From the NCBI RefSeq assembly GCF_026627925.1, contig NZ_JAPNLE010000009.1:124001-188000 (forward strand): 64,000 nt of DNA, written 5' to 3'. Under the pieces are notes generated by a model. The model was not told where the DNA came from, ran no database searches, and saw only the letters and a program-made list of their open reading frames with translations. Positions 9,465 through 20,118 of the stretch are shown piece after piece; position 1 is the stretch's first letter, and each line of letters starts with the position of its first letter. The position numbers were made by a program, and so were the translations under genes. Source of the DNA: Cupriavidus sp. D39. Lineage in GTDB: Bacteria; Pseudomonadota; Gammaproteobacteria; Burkholderiales; Burkholderiaceae.

Positions 9465-12400
9465 ATGGCGCATTTCTCGTGCTTCCCCGGTGCATTGGCG
9501 CTTTCCGCCTTTCGCCAGCAACGCCTGCTCACCGCCCTCAAGCAGATCGACGCCGACATCGAGTCGGTGCACGGCCAGTTCCTGCATTTTGTCGACACCG
9601 ACGTGCCGCTGTCGCAAGACGACAGCGCCCGCATTGCCGCGCTGCTGACCTATGGCGCGCCTTTCGAGGCACAAACCGACGGTGATCGCTTTGTGGTGAT
9701 CCCGCGCTTCGGCACCATTTCGCCGTGGGCCAGCAAGGCAACCGACATTGCGCATAACTGCGGCTTCGAGCACGTGCACCGCATCGAGCGCGGCATCGAG
9801 ATCACCGTGATCTGCAAGAAGGGCCTGCTGCGCGGGCGCAAGACGCTGGATGCCGGCACCCGTGCCGCGGTAGCCGCCCACCTGTTCGATCGCATGACCG
9901 AAAGCGTGGTGGCTTCGCGTGAAGACGCCGCCGGCCTGTTCCAGGAACTGCCCGCCAAGCCGCTGCGCTTCATCGACATCTCCGGTGGCCGCGCCGCGCT
10001 GGCGCAAGCCAATACCGAGATGGGCCTGGCCCTGTCGGAAGACGAGATCGACTACCTGGTCGACGCCTACGCCAAGCTGGAGCGCAACCCGACCGACGTC
10101 GAACTGATGATGTTCGCGCAGGCCAACAGCGAGCACTGCCGCCACAAGATCTTCAACGCCACCTGGACCATCGACGGCGTGCAGCAGGACAAGTCCCTGT
10201 TCGCCATGATCCGCAATACCCACCAGCTCAACCCGCAAGGGTCGATCGTGGCGTACTCGGACAACTCCGCGGTGATGGAAGGCGACGTGGCCGAGCGCTG
10301 GTTCCCGCGCGGCACCGAGCAGAAGTACGGCCGCCATGAGGCGCTGACCCACACGCTGATGAAGGTGGAAACGCACAACCACCCGACCGCCATCTCGCCG
10401 TTCCCCGGTGCCTCCACCGGCGCCGGCGGTGAAATCCGCGACGAAGGCGCCACCGGCCGTGGCGGCAAGCCCAAGGCTGGCCTGACCGGCTTCACGGTCT
10501 CCAACCTGATGCTGCCCGACGCCGTGGAAGGCTGGGAGAATGCGCGCGACGCCGCCCAGCCGGTGGCGCACCGCAACCCGGACGACAAGGCCAGCGTGAC
10601 CGGCAAGCCGGACCGCATCGCCTCGCCGCTGCAGATCATGACCGAAGGCCCGCTCGGCGGCGCCGCGTTCAACAACGAATTCGGCCGCGCCATCCTGGGC
10701 GGTTACTTCCGCGTCTACGAGCAAAACGTGGGCGGCACCGTGCGCGGCTATCACAAGCCGATCATGATCGCCGGCGGCATCGGCAACATCGACGCCGGCC
10801 ACACGCACAAGAAGGCGCTGCCGGCAGGCTCCCTGCTGATCCAGCTGGGCGGCCCGGGCATGCGCATCGGCATGGGCGGCAGCGCCGCCAGCTCGATGGC
10901 GACCGGCACCAATACCGCCGACCTGGACTTCGATTCGGTCCAGCGCGGCAACCCGGAAATGGAGCGGCGCGCGCAGGAAGTCATCAACGCCTGCTGGCAG
11001 CTCGGCGATGACAACCCCATCCTGTCGATCCACGACGTGGGCGCGGGCGGCATCTCCAATGCCTTCCCCGAACTGGTGGACGGCGCGGGCCGCGGCGCGC
11101 GCTTCGACCTGCGCCAGGTGCACCTGGAAGAGTCGGGCATGAGCCCGGCCGAGATCTGGTGCAACGAGTCGCAGGAACGCTATGTGATGGCGGTGGCGCC
11201 GGAATCCTTCCCGCTGTTCCAGACCATGTGCCAGCGCGAGCGTTCGCCGTTGCCGTGGTGGGCATCGCCACCGAAGAGCAGCAGCTGCAACTGGTTGACG
11301 CGCACGTCGACGCGGCGCTCAAGGAACACTATGCCGTGAACATGCCGATGGACGTGCTGCTGGGCAAGCCGCCGCGCATGCACCGCGACGTCAAGCATGT
11401 CGAGCAAAGCCTGCCCCCGGTGGACGTGACCGGCATCGCGCTGGACAAGGCCGTGCGTGACGTGCTGCGCCACCCGACCGTAGCCAGCAAGTCCTTCCTG
11501 ATCACCATCGGCGACCGCACCGTCGGCGGCATGAACGCGCGCGACCAGATGGTCGGCCCCTGGCAGGTGCCGGTGGCCGACGTGGCCGTGACCACGCTCG
11601 ACTACAAGGGCCGCGCCGGCGAAGCCATGACCATGGGCGAGCGCACGCCGCTGGCCGTGATCAACGCCCCCGCCTCGGGCCGCATGGCCATCGGCGAGGC
11701 GCTGACCAACCTGGCCGCCGCGCCGGTCAAGGACCTGGGCAAGGTCAAGCTGTCTGCCAACTGGATGGCCGCCTGCGGCGTGGAAGGCGAGGACGCCAAG
11801 CTGTACGACACCGTGCACGCGGTTGGCATGGAATTGTGCCCGGCGCTCGGCATCAGCATCCCGGTGGGCAAGGATTCGCTGTCGATGCGCACCAAGTGGC
11901 AGGACAACGGCGTCGACAAGGAAGTGGTCGCGCCGGTCTCGCTGATCATCTCGGCGTTTGCCGCCGTGGATGACACCGACCGCACCCTGACCCCGCAACT
12001 GCGCACCGATGCGGGCGACAGCGTGCTGATCGCCATCGACCTCGGCCGCGGCAAGAACCGCCTCGGCGGCAGCATCCTGGCCCAGGTGACGCAGCAGGTG
12101 GGCGACACCACGCCGGACGTGGACAGCGCCGAGGACCTGAAGAACTTCTTCAACGTGATCCAGCGCCTGAACCGCGACGGCAAGCTGCTGGCCTACCACG
12201 ACCGCTCCGACGGCGGCTTCATGGCAGCGCTGGCCGAGATGGCCTTTGCCGGCCATTGCGGCCTGTCGCTCAACGTCGACATGCTGGCGCTGGACCCGGT
12301 GCAGGAACAGGACTTCGGCGACGCCAAGAACTGGACCCAGCAAATCTCCGGCCGCCGCGACGACCAGACCCTGCGCGCGCTGTTCTCGGAAGAGCTCGGC

Positions 12401-13510
12401 GCGGTCATCCAGGTCCGCCTGGAAGAGCGCGATGCCGTGTTCGCCGTGCTGCGCGAGGTTGGCCTGTCGGCCTGCAGCCACGTGGTCGGCAAGCCCAGCG
12501 CCACCGACCAGATCGAGATCTACCGCGACGCCAAGAAGGTCTTCGGCGCCGCGCGCAGCGAGCTGCAGCGCACCTGGAGCGAAGTCAGCTGGCGCATCGC
12601 GCGCCTGCGCGACAACCCGGCCTGCGCCGACAGCGAATACGACCGCGTGCTCGACGCAGCGGACCCGGGCATCTCGCCGGTGCTGACCTTCGATCCGGCA
12701 GAAGACATCGCCGCGCCGTTCGTGGCCACCGGCGCGCGTCCGCGCGTGGCGATCCTGCGCGAGCAGGGCGTCAACTCGCAGATCGAAATGGCGTACAGCA
12801 TGGACCGCGCTGGCTTCGACACGCACGACGTCCACATGAGCGACCTGATCGCCGGGCGCGCCAACCTGGCCGACTTCTCCGGCTTTGTCGCCTGCGGCGG
12901 CTTCAGCTACGGCGATGTGCTGGGCGCCGGCGAAGGCTGGGCCAAGACCATCCTGTTCAACGCGCAGATGGCCGAGCAGTTCGCCGCCTTCTTCAACCGC
13001 CAGGACACCTTCGCGCTGGGCGTGTGCAACGGCTGCCAGATGATGAGCAACCTCGCCCCGATCATCCCGGGCGCGGGCGCATGGCCCAAGTTCACCCGCA
13101 ACCAGTCCGAGCAGTACGAAGCGCGCTACGTCACCGTGGAAGTGCAATCCTCGCCGTCGATCTTCTTCGCCGGCATGGAAGGCAGCCGCATCCCCATCGT
13201 GGTGGCGCACGGCGAAGGTTTCGCCGACTTCTCGCAGCAAGGCGACAAGAGCCAGGCCCAGGTGGCACTGCGCTTCGTGGACAACCGCGGCGCGCCGACG
13301 CAAACCTACCCGCTGAACCCGAACGGCTCGCCGGACGGCATCACCTCGGTGACCACCACCGACGGCCGCTTCACCGTGCTGATGCCGCACCCGGAACGCG
13401 TGTTCCGCACCGCCACCATGAGCTGGGCGCCGGACGCCTGGAAGCAGGTGGAAGATGGCGGCAGCCCGTGGATGCGCATGTTCCGCAATGCACGGAAATG
13501 GGTGGGTTGA
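9465..13510 (+). CDS. purL: Phosphoribosylformylglycinamidine synthase (single-chain PurL), one apparent frameshift
   Basis: This enzyme makes formylglycinamidine ribonucleotide from FGAR, glutamine and ATP in step four of purine synthesis. The first frame runs from MAHFSCFPG at 9465 to just past 11250. The second resumes with [16 protein letters not shown] and runs to 13510. Restoring one C near 11250 (TTGCC to TTCGCC) gives RERSPFAVVGIA and a 1348-residue protein, the usual length of the large proteobacterial form. Both ATP-grasp-like synthetase halves are present. The C-terminal glutaminase domain has GVNSQIEMA, the nucleophile in GVCNGCQMM and PHPERVFR. A defect in this essential-for-prototrophy gene would be surprising, so a sequence error is the best explanation. 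A strong terminator follows. Confidence 0.96.
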
Positions 13511-13536
13511 ACGGCTTGCTGTTCTTCACGCTGTAG

Positions 13537-13570
13537 AAAGACAAAAGCCCGCAAGCGGGCTTTTGTCTTT
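13537..13570 (+). terminator. Rho-independent terminator after purL
   Basis: AAAGACAAAAGCCCGC and GCGGGCTTTTGTCTTT form a near-perfect inverted repeat with a U-rich 3' arm, 26 bases after the purL stop. The A-rich 5' arm makes it bidirectional, so it could also end transcripts arriving from the minus-strand gene at 13712. Confidence 0.9.
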
Positions 13571-13587
13571 GCTGACAGGGACATTTG

Positions 13588-13667
13588 CCGAAGCCGGGGA
13601 ACGGGCCAAAGCCGCGTGCCATGACGACGGCTGTTACTCCCTCTCCCCTCATGGGGAGAGGGGAGCG
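13588..13667. repeat. Dispersed intergenic repeat, copy 1
   Basis: This stretch of about 80 bases (CCGAAGCCGGGGAACGGGCC...) closely matches 31457-31536, including a shared GCCATGACGACG core and a CCCTCTCCCCTC / GGGGAGAGGGG hairpin arm. Both copies lie in intergenic DNA next to a terminator. It may act as an RNA hairpin or a REP-like element. Confidence 0.7.
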
Positions 13668-13711
13668 CGAAAGCTGACACGCCATTGCCGGTCCCGCGCT
13701 GAAGGAGCCGC

Positions 13712-14014
13712 TCAAGCCACCAACTGCGTACTCCAAGCCTGATAAACGTAATACAACGGCCGCTGCGGATCGGACTGCTTTGCCGATGCAGGCGCAGCGC
13801 CGCGGATCTGCATGGTGACCAGCACCATGCGCGCGGCTTTCACGGGAGAGTAGCGGTCGCGCAGCGGCAGCATGGGCAGTACGGCGCGCCACTCCGGGGG
13901 CAGGCCGTCGTGGCTGAAGGTGCCGAGCGCGCAGTAGCCCCATCCTTCCGAGGTGAGGTGCCAGAGTTGCCGGTAGGGGCTGCCGCCCGATGCCAATGAA
14001 GCCAATGGAGCCAT
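13712..14014 (-). CDS. Conserved hypothetical protein, about 100 residues
   Basis: ATG at 14014 is preceded on the minus strand by a good GAGGGAGA ribosome site. The product reads MAPLASLASGGSPYRQLWHL and ends with YVYQAWSTQLVA. It has several Trp and Tyr residues, no signal peptide and no transmembrane helix. I do not recognise the family. It lies alone between the purL terminator and the molybdoenzyme operon. The 227 bases upstream of it (14015-14241) hold no other gene that I can support. Confidence 0.6.
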   Translation of the reverse strand: MAPLASLASGGSPYRQLWHLTSEGWGYCALGTFSHDGLPPEWRAVLPMLPLRDRYSPVKAARMVLVTMQIRGAAPASAKQSDPQRPLYYVYQAWSTQLVA

Positions 14015-14241
14015 GGTCTCCCTCGTTCGCGTGCTGGTGCCCGCGGCTTGCGCTATCCAGACTGCGCACCGGCCAGGGTGGCGGCGCGCATGGTCTTGAT
14101 ATTACCCATGTGTGGCGACGGTGGGAATGCTTGGCGCCCTTCGTGAGTGTGGCAATGCGCACACCAGACACCGTGTTTGGTGCCCGGCATACAGTGCATC
14201 ACCCGGAGTTCGTCACTTGCCGGCGGCGGTGCTTTATTGTC

Positions 14242-15027
14242 CTACAGCCCGCTGAACCAGTTGTAGCCCTGGTCTTCCCAATAACCACCCGGATTCTCGT
14301 TGGTCACGAAGAGCGCGGCGATATGCTTGGGGTTCTTGAAGCCAAGCTTGGTCGGTACCCGCAGCTTGAGCGGGTAGCCATACTTGGCGGGCAGCGGCTC
14401 GCTGCCAAAATCCAGCGCCAGCATGGTCTGCGGGTGCAGCGCGGTTTCCATGTCGAGGCTGGAGTAATAGCGGTCCGCGCATTTGAAGCCGATATAGCGG
14501 GCGGTGGTGTCCGCGCCGATGCGCTCCAGGAAGGTGCGCAGTGGCACGCCGCGCCATTCGCCGACCGCGCTCCAGCCTTCGATGCAGATATGCCGCGTGA
14601 TCTGCCCTGCCTGCGGCAGCGCGCGCAGTTGCGCCAGGCTCCATGCGCGCTTGTCGGCAACCAGCCCGGAAACTTCGAGGCGGTAGTCGGTGCCGTCGAC
14701 CTCGGGTACGTCGTACTCGGGATAGAAGGCGTTGAACGGGAAGGGCTGCGTGATCTGGCTGCGCGCATAGGTGGGGGCGAGCCGGTTACGGTTGAACAGC
14801 CAGGCCTGCACGCGATCGTTCCAGCGCGACATGGACCACAGCACCTTGTCCACGGCATCGCCATCCTGCAAGGTGCAGCCCGCCAGCATGGACAGGGCGC
14901 CTAGCGATAGCGAAGAGCGCAGGAACAAGCGCCGCTGGAGCTGCGCGAGCTGGGGCTTGAAATCGGCCGCGCGCAGGGGTTCCGAGGCCGGCATGACGAT
15001 CCGCTTGTCATCGTTGGGGGCGCTCAT
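14242..15027 (-). CDS. Molybdopterin-dependent oxidoreductase, sulfite-oxidase/MsrP-like, Tat signal
   Basis: The N-terminus has RRLFLRSSLSLGALSMLAGC, a twin-arginine signal ending in a lipobox-like LAGC, so the protein is probably exported folded and may be membrane-anchored. The SUOX-type core includes HICIEGWSAVGEWRGVPL, where the Cys should ligate molybdenum, followed by YGYPLKLRVPTKLGFKNPKH. At 261 residues it matches a single SUOX catalytic domain without a dimerisation domain. Its start overlaps the stop of the cytochrome b561 gene by four bases (ATGA), so the two are co-translated and probably form a reductase or dehydrogenase exchanging electrons with the quinone pool. Substrate is unknown; sulfoxide or sulfite-like compounds are possible. 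Confidence 0.88.
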   Translation of the reverse strand: MSAPNDDKRIVMPASEPLRAADFKPQLAQLQRRLFLRSSLSLGALSMLAGCTLQDGDAVDKVLWSMSRWNDRVQAWLFNRNRLAPTYARSQITQPFPFNAFYPEYDVPEVDGTDYRLEVSGLVADKRAWSLAQLRALPQAGQITRHICIEGWSAVGEWRGVPLRTFLERIGADTTARYIGFKCADRYYSSLDMETALHPQTMLALDFGSEPLPAKYGYPLKLRVPTKLGFKNPKHIAALFVTNENPGGYWEDQGYNWFSGL

Positions 15028-15671
15028 GCTTTTACGTCTCCATGGCCAGCGCGCCCGGCGCGTCCGGTCAGCATTGGCAACAAGGTGGCCGGCACCAGGA
15101 TGACCAGCGCCAGGTGAACCACCACAAAGCCGACGATCCCCGCCATGGCGAAGAAATGCACATGGCGCGCCGTGTCGAACCCGCCAAACAGCGCCGCCAG
15201 CCAGTCCAGCTGGACGGGCTTCCAGATGGCCAGCCCGGACGCCACCACCAGCACGCTCAGCAGTAGCACGCTCACATACATCAGCCGCTGCACCGCGTTG
15301 TAGGCACCGGGCCGATGCGGCAGGCGCAGGCGGATGGCCAGTAATGCATCACGCAAGACGCCGCGCGCGCCAAGCGGCAGGAAGTGGCGCCGGAAATGCC
15401 GCGTAGCGAGGCCATAAACCAGGTAGACGAGGCCATTTGCAAACAGCAGCCACATGGCCGCCAAATGCCATGCGATCGAGCCACCCAGCCAGCCGCCCAC
15501 GGTCGCCCATGCCGGAAACTTGAAGGCAAACAGCGGCGAGGCGTTGTAGATCGCCCAGCCGCTCATCACCATGCAGGTCATGGCGAAGGCGTTGACCCAG
15601 TGCGTGGCGCGTACCACCAGCGGGTGGACGATGGCGCGCCGCGCGGGTTTGGAGGAGGGTAGCTTGCGCAT
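15024..15671 (-). CDS. Cytochrome b561-type membrane subunit
   Basis: This 215-residue protein has four to five hydrophobic segments. Histidines sit at HPLVVRATHWVNAF in the first segment, HLAAMWLL in the second and HVHFFAMAGIVGFVVVHLAL near the C-terminus, the pattern of b-type heme ligands in cytochrome b561 / formate-dehydrogenase-gamma-like quinone oxidoreductases. It is encoded directly upstream of, and overlaps, the SUOX-like gene. It most likely wires that periplasmic enzyme to the quinone pool. Confidence 0.88.
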   Translation of the reverse strand: MRKLPSSKPARRAIVHPLVVRATHWVNAFAMTCMVMSGWAIYNASPLFAFKFPAWATVGGWLGGSIAWHLAAMWLLFANGLVYLVYGLATRHFRRHFLPLGARGVLRDALLAIRLRLPHRPGAYNAVQRLMYVSVLLLSVLVVASGLAIWKPVQLDWLAALFGGFDTARHVHFFAMAGIVGFVVVHLALVILVPATLLPMLTGRAGRAGHGDVKA

Positions 15672-15683
15672 GGCTAGCAGGCC

Positions 15684-16325
15684 TTACATCGGCGGGACGA
15701 CGCCGCCCTTGCCCGCGGAGATGAAACGCGCGGTCAGCGCACCGTCGGCGCCCTTGCTGGCAAACAGCACGATATGCGCGCCGGGAACCAGCAAGGAGCG
15801 GTCGCCGGGATCCAGGTTGACGATGGGCACGTCGTTGGGGATCACGATGCGCTTCTCGCCGTCGGGGTACTTCACGGTGATGGTGCGGCCGTTGCTGACC
15901 ACCACGTTGCCCACGGTGCCGTTGGTCATGCTGCTGTTCTTGCCGAGATCCCACGCTCGGTGGCCTTCGCCGCTGCCGCGCATGCTGGGCGGGAACACGT
16001 GCACCTCGAGCGCCTTGAGCGAGCCGTCCGCCTGAGGCACGGCGGCCGAGCCAATGTAGCTGCCGGCCTTGATCTCATCGACCTTGGACAGCGTCACCGC
16101 CCGCACCGCCGTGTCCTTGGTCAGGCCCACTTCCAGGTCCTGTCCCGAGCGCGTGTGCACCTTCAGCGTGTCGCCGGCGAAGGCGGTCACGGTGCCGCGC
16201 ACGCCGATGGGCGTGGCGGCGGGAGCGGGCTGGGCCAGCACTGCAGGGGCTGCGGCAAACATGGCGCCGGCGAGCAGCGCCGGGGCAACCAAGGTACGCG
16301 TCAAACTGCTCGAAACGATCTTCAT
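15684..16325 (-). CDS. Periplasmic DUF5666-like protein, first gene of the molybdoenzyme operon
   Basis: A Sec signal peptide (LVAPALLAGAMFAAAPAVLA, cleaved after AQA or ALA) is followed by beta-rich sequence with IGVRGTVTAFAGDTLKVHT and a repeated GNVVVSNGRTITVKYPDGEK motif. These resemble the OB-like repeats of DUF5666 proteins. The function of such proteins is not established. It lies 12 bases upstream of the cytochrome b561 gene in the same direction and 147 bases from the divergent response regulator, which probably controls the operon. Confidence 0.78.
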   Translation of the reverse strand: MKIVSSSLTRTLVAPALLAGAMFAAAPAVLAQPAPAATPIGVRGTVTAFAGDTLKVHTRSGQDLEVGLTKDTAVRAVTLSKVDEIKAGSYIGSAAVPQADGSLKALEVHVFPPSMRGSGEGHRAWDLGKNSSMTNGTVGNVVVSNGRTITVKYPDGEKRIVIPNDVPIVNLDPGDRSLLVPGAHIVLFASKGADGALTARFISAGKGGVVPPM

Positions 16326-16472
16326 CCTGGAACTCCTGGTGCGTGGAAAGTGCTACGTAGGTTAGGGTAGTGGGCAGGTCGCCCGAGTGACTTTTTGATG
16401 ACCAAAATGTCATAAACCGCGGCTCCGGCCGCCGCTAGAATGGCAGCATACCGTTGAATGGCATTGCGCATC

Positions 16473-17143
16473 ATGAGCATCCTCGTCATCGAAGACGACC
16501 CCAAGACCGGCGATTACCTCAAGAAGGGGTTGCGCGAAAGCGGCTACGCCGTGGATCTCGCGCGTACCGGCACGGACGGCCTGCACATGGCGCTGGAGCA
16601 TTCCTACGACCTCGTCGTGCTCGATGTGATGCTGCCCGGCATCGACGGCTGGGAAATCATGCGCACGCTGCGCGCGCGGCGCGACCTGCCGGTGATCTTC
16701 CTGACCGCGCGCGACCACGTCAACGACCGCATCCACGGGCTTGAGCTCGGTGCCGACGATTACCTGGTCAAGCCGTTCTCGTTCATCGAGCTGGTGCTGC
16801 GCATCCGCACGCTGCTGCGGCGCGGCGTGGTGCGCGAGGCGGAGCTGTTCGAGTTCGCCGACCTCAAGCTCGACGTGCTGCGCCGCAAAGTGACGCGCCA
16901 GGGCGTGGAGATTGTACTGACCAACAAGGAATTCCTGCTGCTGCACCTGCTGGTCAAGCGCCAGGGGAGGCGCTGTCACGCACGCTGATTGCCGCCGAGG
17001 TGTGGGACATGAACTTCGACAGCGACACCAATGTCGTCGACGTGGCCATCAAGCGGCTGCGCGCCAAGGTCGATCTGCCCTTCGACAAGAAGCTCATCCA
17101 TACGGTGCGCAGCATCGGCTATACCTTTGGCGAGGGCGCGTGA
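16473..17143 (+). CDS. OmpR/CusR-type response regulator, one apparent frameshift
   Basis: [20 protein letters not shown] opens a receiver domain with the phospho-acceptor Asp in [14 protein letters not shown] and Lys in YLVKPFSF. A winged-helix DNA-binding domain follows. The frame breaks at the GGGG run 16964-16967 inside VKRQG; adding one G gives [28 protein letters not shown] and a normal 223-residue protein ending at 17143. ATG 16473 is chosen over 16458 because MSILVIEDD is the family start. The stop overlaps the GTG start of the kinase gene. It is the partner of that kinase and probably regulates the divergent molybdoenzyme operon. Confidence 0.9.
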
Positions 17144-18564
17144 AAGCCTGGTCCTCGCGCTCGCTGACCGCGCGCACCACATTGTCGTTCGCGGCGATTG
17201 CCTGCGTGGTGATCGGTGCGCTGGGCATGTATTTCTACCAGTCCGCCAAGACCTCGATGGAAGCCCGTGCCGATCTGCAGCTGATCGGCCGCGTGGCGCA
17301 TTTCCGCCGGCTGGCCAGCGATGTGTACACGGTCGGAGAGCTCAAGGACCGGCCCTTGCTGTTCGAATCCATGCTTGGCGCCGAGCGCGACGTGCTGATC
17401 TTCCGCAAGCCGGGAGAACCGCCGTTTATCCACGTCAACCCGGACAACCTGCCGGTGCCGGCAAAGCTCGGCGCCTGGGCGCCGGGCGATGGCGCCGGCC
17501 CGACCGCGGCCAGCATCCTGCGCACCCGGCTGGACAACGGCGTGCCGGTGCACTGGGCGGCCGCGATGGCGCGCTCCAATGAGGACGGCAGCGTGGTCGA
17601 GGTGATCGCCGCGCATCCGATGAGTAACGAAGTGCAGATGCTCGCCGCCTACCGCGACCGCGTGGTGCTGGCCGCGCTGGTCGGCATGCTGGCGGCGACC
17701 GCGCTCGCGTTCTTCGCCATCCGGCGCGGACTCAAGCCGGTTGGCAGCATCGCCGCGCGCGCCGCCGAGATCAGCCCCGCCAGCCTCGCGGTGCGCCTTG
17801 ACGAGCGGGATGCTCCGGCCGAGCTGCGAAGCCTCGTCGGCGCATTCAACGCCATGCTGGACCGCCTGGCCGATGGCTACGAGCGGCTATCCCAGTTCTC
17901 CGCCGACCTCGCCCACGAAATCCGCACGCCCGTGGGCGCGCTGATCGGCCAGACCCAGGTGACGTTGAGCCAGTCGCGCCATCCCGAGGAGTACCAGGAA
18001 GTCCTCGAGTCCAACCTGGAGGAACTGAACCGGCTCGGCCATATCGCCGAGAACATCCTGTTCCTGGCGCAGGCCGACCACGCCGGCCTGGTCATCGAGC
18101 GCGCCCAGGTGTCGCTGCCCGATGAGCTCAACAAGATCGCCGAGTATTTCGAAGGGCCGGCGGACGAGAAGGCGATGACATTCGAGGTGGAGGCGCTCGG
18201 CACGCTCTGGGCCAATCCGCTGCTGTGCCGCCGCGCCATCAACAACCTCGTGGTCAATGCCGTGCGCTATGGCGCGCCGGGCAGCGTGGTGCGGCTCAGC
18301 GGCACCGAGCAGCTTGATGGGATCGTCATCTCGGTGGAGAACCAGGGCGAGGCCATTCCACAGGGCCAGCTGGACCGGCTGTTCGACCGCTTTTATCGCG
18401 GCGACGCAGCGCGCAGCCGGGTCACCGAATCCAATGGCCTCGGGCTGGCCATCGTGAAGGCCATCATGGCGCTGCATGGCGGCGGCGTGGAGGCCAGCTG
18501 CCCAACGCCCGGGCTGGTGCGGTTTGCGCTGCGGTTCCCGCGGCAGCAAGGGCTGGCTTCCTGA
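17140..18564 (+). CDS. Heavy-metal-type sensor histidine kinase (CusS/IrlS-like)
   Basis: The GTG at 17140 overlaps the regulator stop (GTGA). The 474-residue product has a first membrane segment [20 protein letters not shown], a periplasmic domain of about 150 residues and a second segment [25 protein letters not shown] region follows, then the H-box [19 protein letters not shown] and the ATPase with [18 protein letters not shown]. It senses a periplasmic signal and phosphorylates the preceding response regulator. The architecture is that of copper or heavy-metal kinases, but the divergent SUOX-like operon suggests that the signal could instead be an oxidised sulfur compound or hypochlorite-like stress. 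Confidence 0.92.
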   Translation: MKAWSSRSLTARTTLSFAAIACVVIGALGMYFYQSAKTSMEARADLQLIGRVAHFRRLASDVYTVGELKDRPLLFESMLGAERDVLIFRKPGEPPFIHVNPDNLPVPAKLGAWAPGDGAGPTAASILRTRLDNGVPVHWAAAMARSNEDGSVVEVIAAHPMSNEVQMLAAYRDRVVLAALVGMLAATALAFFAIRRGLKPVGSIAARAAEISPASLAVRLDERDAPAELRSLVGAFNAMLDRLADGYERLSQFSADLAHEIRTPVGALIGQTQVTLSQSRHPEEYQEVLESNLEELNRLGHIAENILFLAQADHAGLVIERAQVSLPDELNKIAEYFEGPADEKAMTFEVEALGTLWANPLLCRRAINNLVVNAVRYGAPGSVVRLSGTEQLDGIVISVENQGEAIPQGQLDRLFDRFYRGDAARSRVTESNGLGLAIVKAIMALHGGGVEASCPTPGLVRFALRFPRQQGLAS

Positions 18565-18605
18565 GGTTGTGAGGGCCGGCGCCTGCCAGCCATGCGCTTT
18601 TGGCG

Positions 18606-19817
18606 TTACACCAACCCATCCAGCAAATCCGGCCCAAACACCTCCCGGTGCACCCGTTCCGCCTTTACCCCACGCGCGTGCAGCGCCGCCCGCTGTGCCT
18701 GCATGAACGGCAGCGGCCCGCACAGGTAGAAGTCCGCATCGGCAAGATCGTCGTCGGCCAGGATCACGTCGATATCCATGCGGCCGGGCAGGGCGGGTTG
18801 CGCCAGGAATTCCGCCGGCTCTGCGGACTCCAGGAAGAAGTGCGTGCGCAGCCTGGGCAGCTTGCGGGCGGCATGCTTGATGTCCTTCAGGTGCGCCACG
18901 TGCGAGACCATGCGCGCGGCGTGGCCGAACACGACCTTGCGTGAAGGGTTGCGCTGCGCGACGGCGTTCAGCGCGCAGATCATGGGCGTGACGCCGACGC
19001 CCGCCGAGAGCAGCACGATGGGCGTGCTGGGCTCGATGCGCGGGGCGAAGTCGCCGAAGGGCTGGCTGACCATCAGCACGTCGCCTTCGCGGGCGTTTTC
19101 GTGCAGCCAGTTCGAGACCGCGCCGGCGGGCAGGTCCTCCCCATTGCCGCGGTCGCGCTTGACCGAGATGCGCCAGGTGCTGCCGTTGGGTGCGTCGGAC
19201 AAACTGTACTGGCGTTGCTGGAAGGCGCCGGGCGTGAGTTCCACCACGACCGAGATGTACTGGCCGGGCAGGAAGTCGGCCAGCGTGGTGCCGCCGATGG
19301 CTTCGAGCGTGAAGGCGGTGATGTCGGCGCTTTGCGCTTCGCGCTCAACGATGCGCACGGGCTGGCGGTGATCGGGGCCGGTCTGCGCGCGCTCGTAGAG
19401 GCGGGATTCCGCGGCGATCAGTTCGGCGGCGAGCAGCCAGTAGGCTTCGTCCCATGCGGCGACCAGCGCCGGGGTGGCGGCGTTGCCAAGCACTTCGCCG
19501 ATGGCACCGAGCAGGTGGCGGGCGACGATGGCGTAGTGGCTGGGCTTGATGCCGACCGAGGCGTGCTTGTGCACGATGCGGCTGACGACCGGGGCCAGGG
19601 CGCTGTTGTCGCCATAGTTGGCGGCGTAGGCGAATACGGCGGAGGCGAGCGACTGCTGCTGCGAGCCGTTGGCCTGGTTGCCCATGTTGAACAGATTGGT
19701 CAGCTCGGGCCGATCGGCAAACATGTTGCGATAGAAGGCCTGGGTAATGGCCAGGCCATGTTCGCGCAGCACGGGGACGCTCGCGTCGATCAGGGGTTTC
19801 GATTGTTCAGACAGCAC
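18606..19817 (-). CDS. hmp: Flavohemoglobin, nitric oxide dioxygenase
   Basis: GTG at 19817 follows GGAGG at five bases and gives a 403-residue protein, the standard length. The globin domain (residues 1-140) has the proximal His in HKHASVGIKPSHY. The FAD domain has RQYSLSDAP and the NAD domain has SAGVGVTPMICALNAV and YLCGPLPFM. The enzyme converts NO to nitrate with oxygen and NAD(P)H in the cytoplasm. It is divergent from nsrR across a 301-base spacer containing GATGCA-type sites, the usual arrangement of NsrR-repressed hmp. Confidence 0.97.
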   Translation of the reverse strand: MLSEQSKPLIDASVPVLREHGLAITQAFYRNMFADRPELTNLFNMGNQANGSQQQSLASAVFAYAANYGDNSALAPVVSRIVHKHASVGIKPSHYAIVARHLLGAIGEVLGNAATPALVAAWDEAYWLLAAELIAAESRLYERAQTGPDHRQPVRIVEREAQSADITAFTLEAIGGTTLADFLPGQYISVVVELTPGAFQQRQYSLSDAPNGSTWRISVKRDRGNGEDLPAGAVSNWLHENAREGDVLMVSQPFGDFAPRIEPSTPIVLLSAGVGVTPMICALNAVAQRNPSRKVVFGHAARMVSHVAHLKDIKHAARKLPRLRTHFFLESAEPAEFLAQPALPGRMDIDVILADDDLADADFYLCGPLPFMQAQRAALHARGVKAERVHREVFGPDLLDGLV

Positions 19818-19960
19818 GGCAACCTCCAAAGATGTACAGATAATGCAACAAAAAAGATAAAAGACGCCTCACCTTGGTGCGGTTGCGGCGCGCGGTCCAT
19901 GTGCAATCTTGGTGCAGTGTGGATGCGGCCAGGGGGCGACGCCTTGGCGCTCATTTTATT

Positions 19961-20014
19961 AAACATGCATTTGCGATGCAACATAAAATTTGCGGCGGCG
20001 CGCAAAGATGCATC
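19961..20014. promoter_or_regulatory. Candidate NsrR operator region between hmp and nsrR
   Basis: An AACATGCATTTGCGATGCAACAT segment (19962-19984) and AAAGATGCATC (20004-20014) resemble the AAGATGCATTT half-sites bound by NsrR. They sit in the AT-rich part of the divergent spacer. The symmetry is imperfect, so the exact operator is uncertain. Confidence 0.45.
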
Positions 20015-20118
20015 GGGGGTCCATGTTAGACTGCGACGGCCATCACAGTCAGGCGCAATGTCCGCCGGAACCCCATCCTGGCTGCCCCGTACATCACCGC
20101 CGCGAACCGGACTTTTCC

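Noticed and set aside
11180..13390. 736-codon minus-strand open frame opposite purL
   Set aside because: It is rich in His, Arg, Ala and Val as expected of an antisense shadow; the plus strand clearly encodes PurL.
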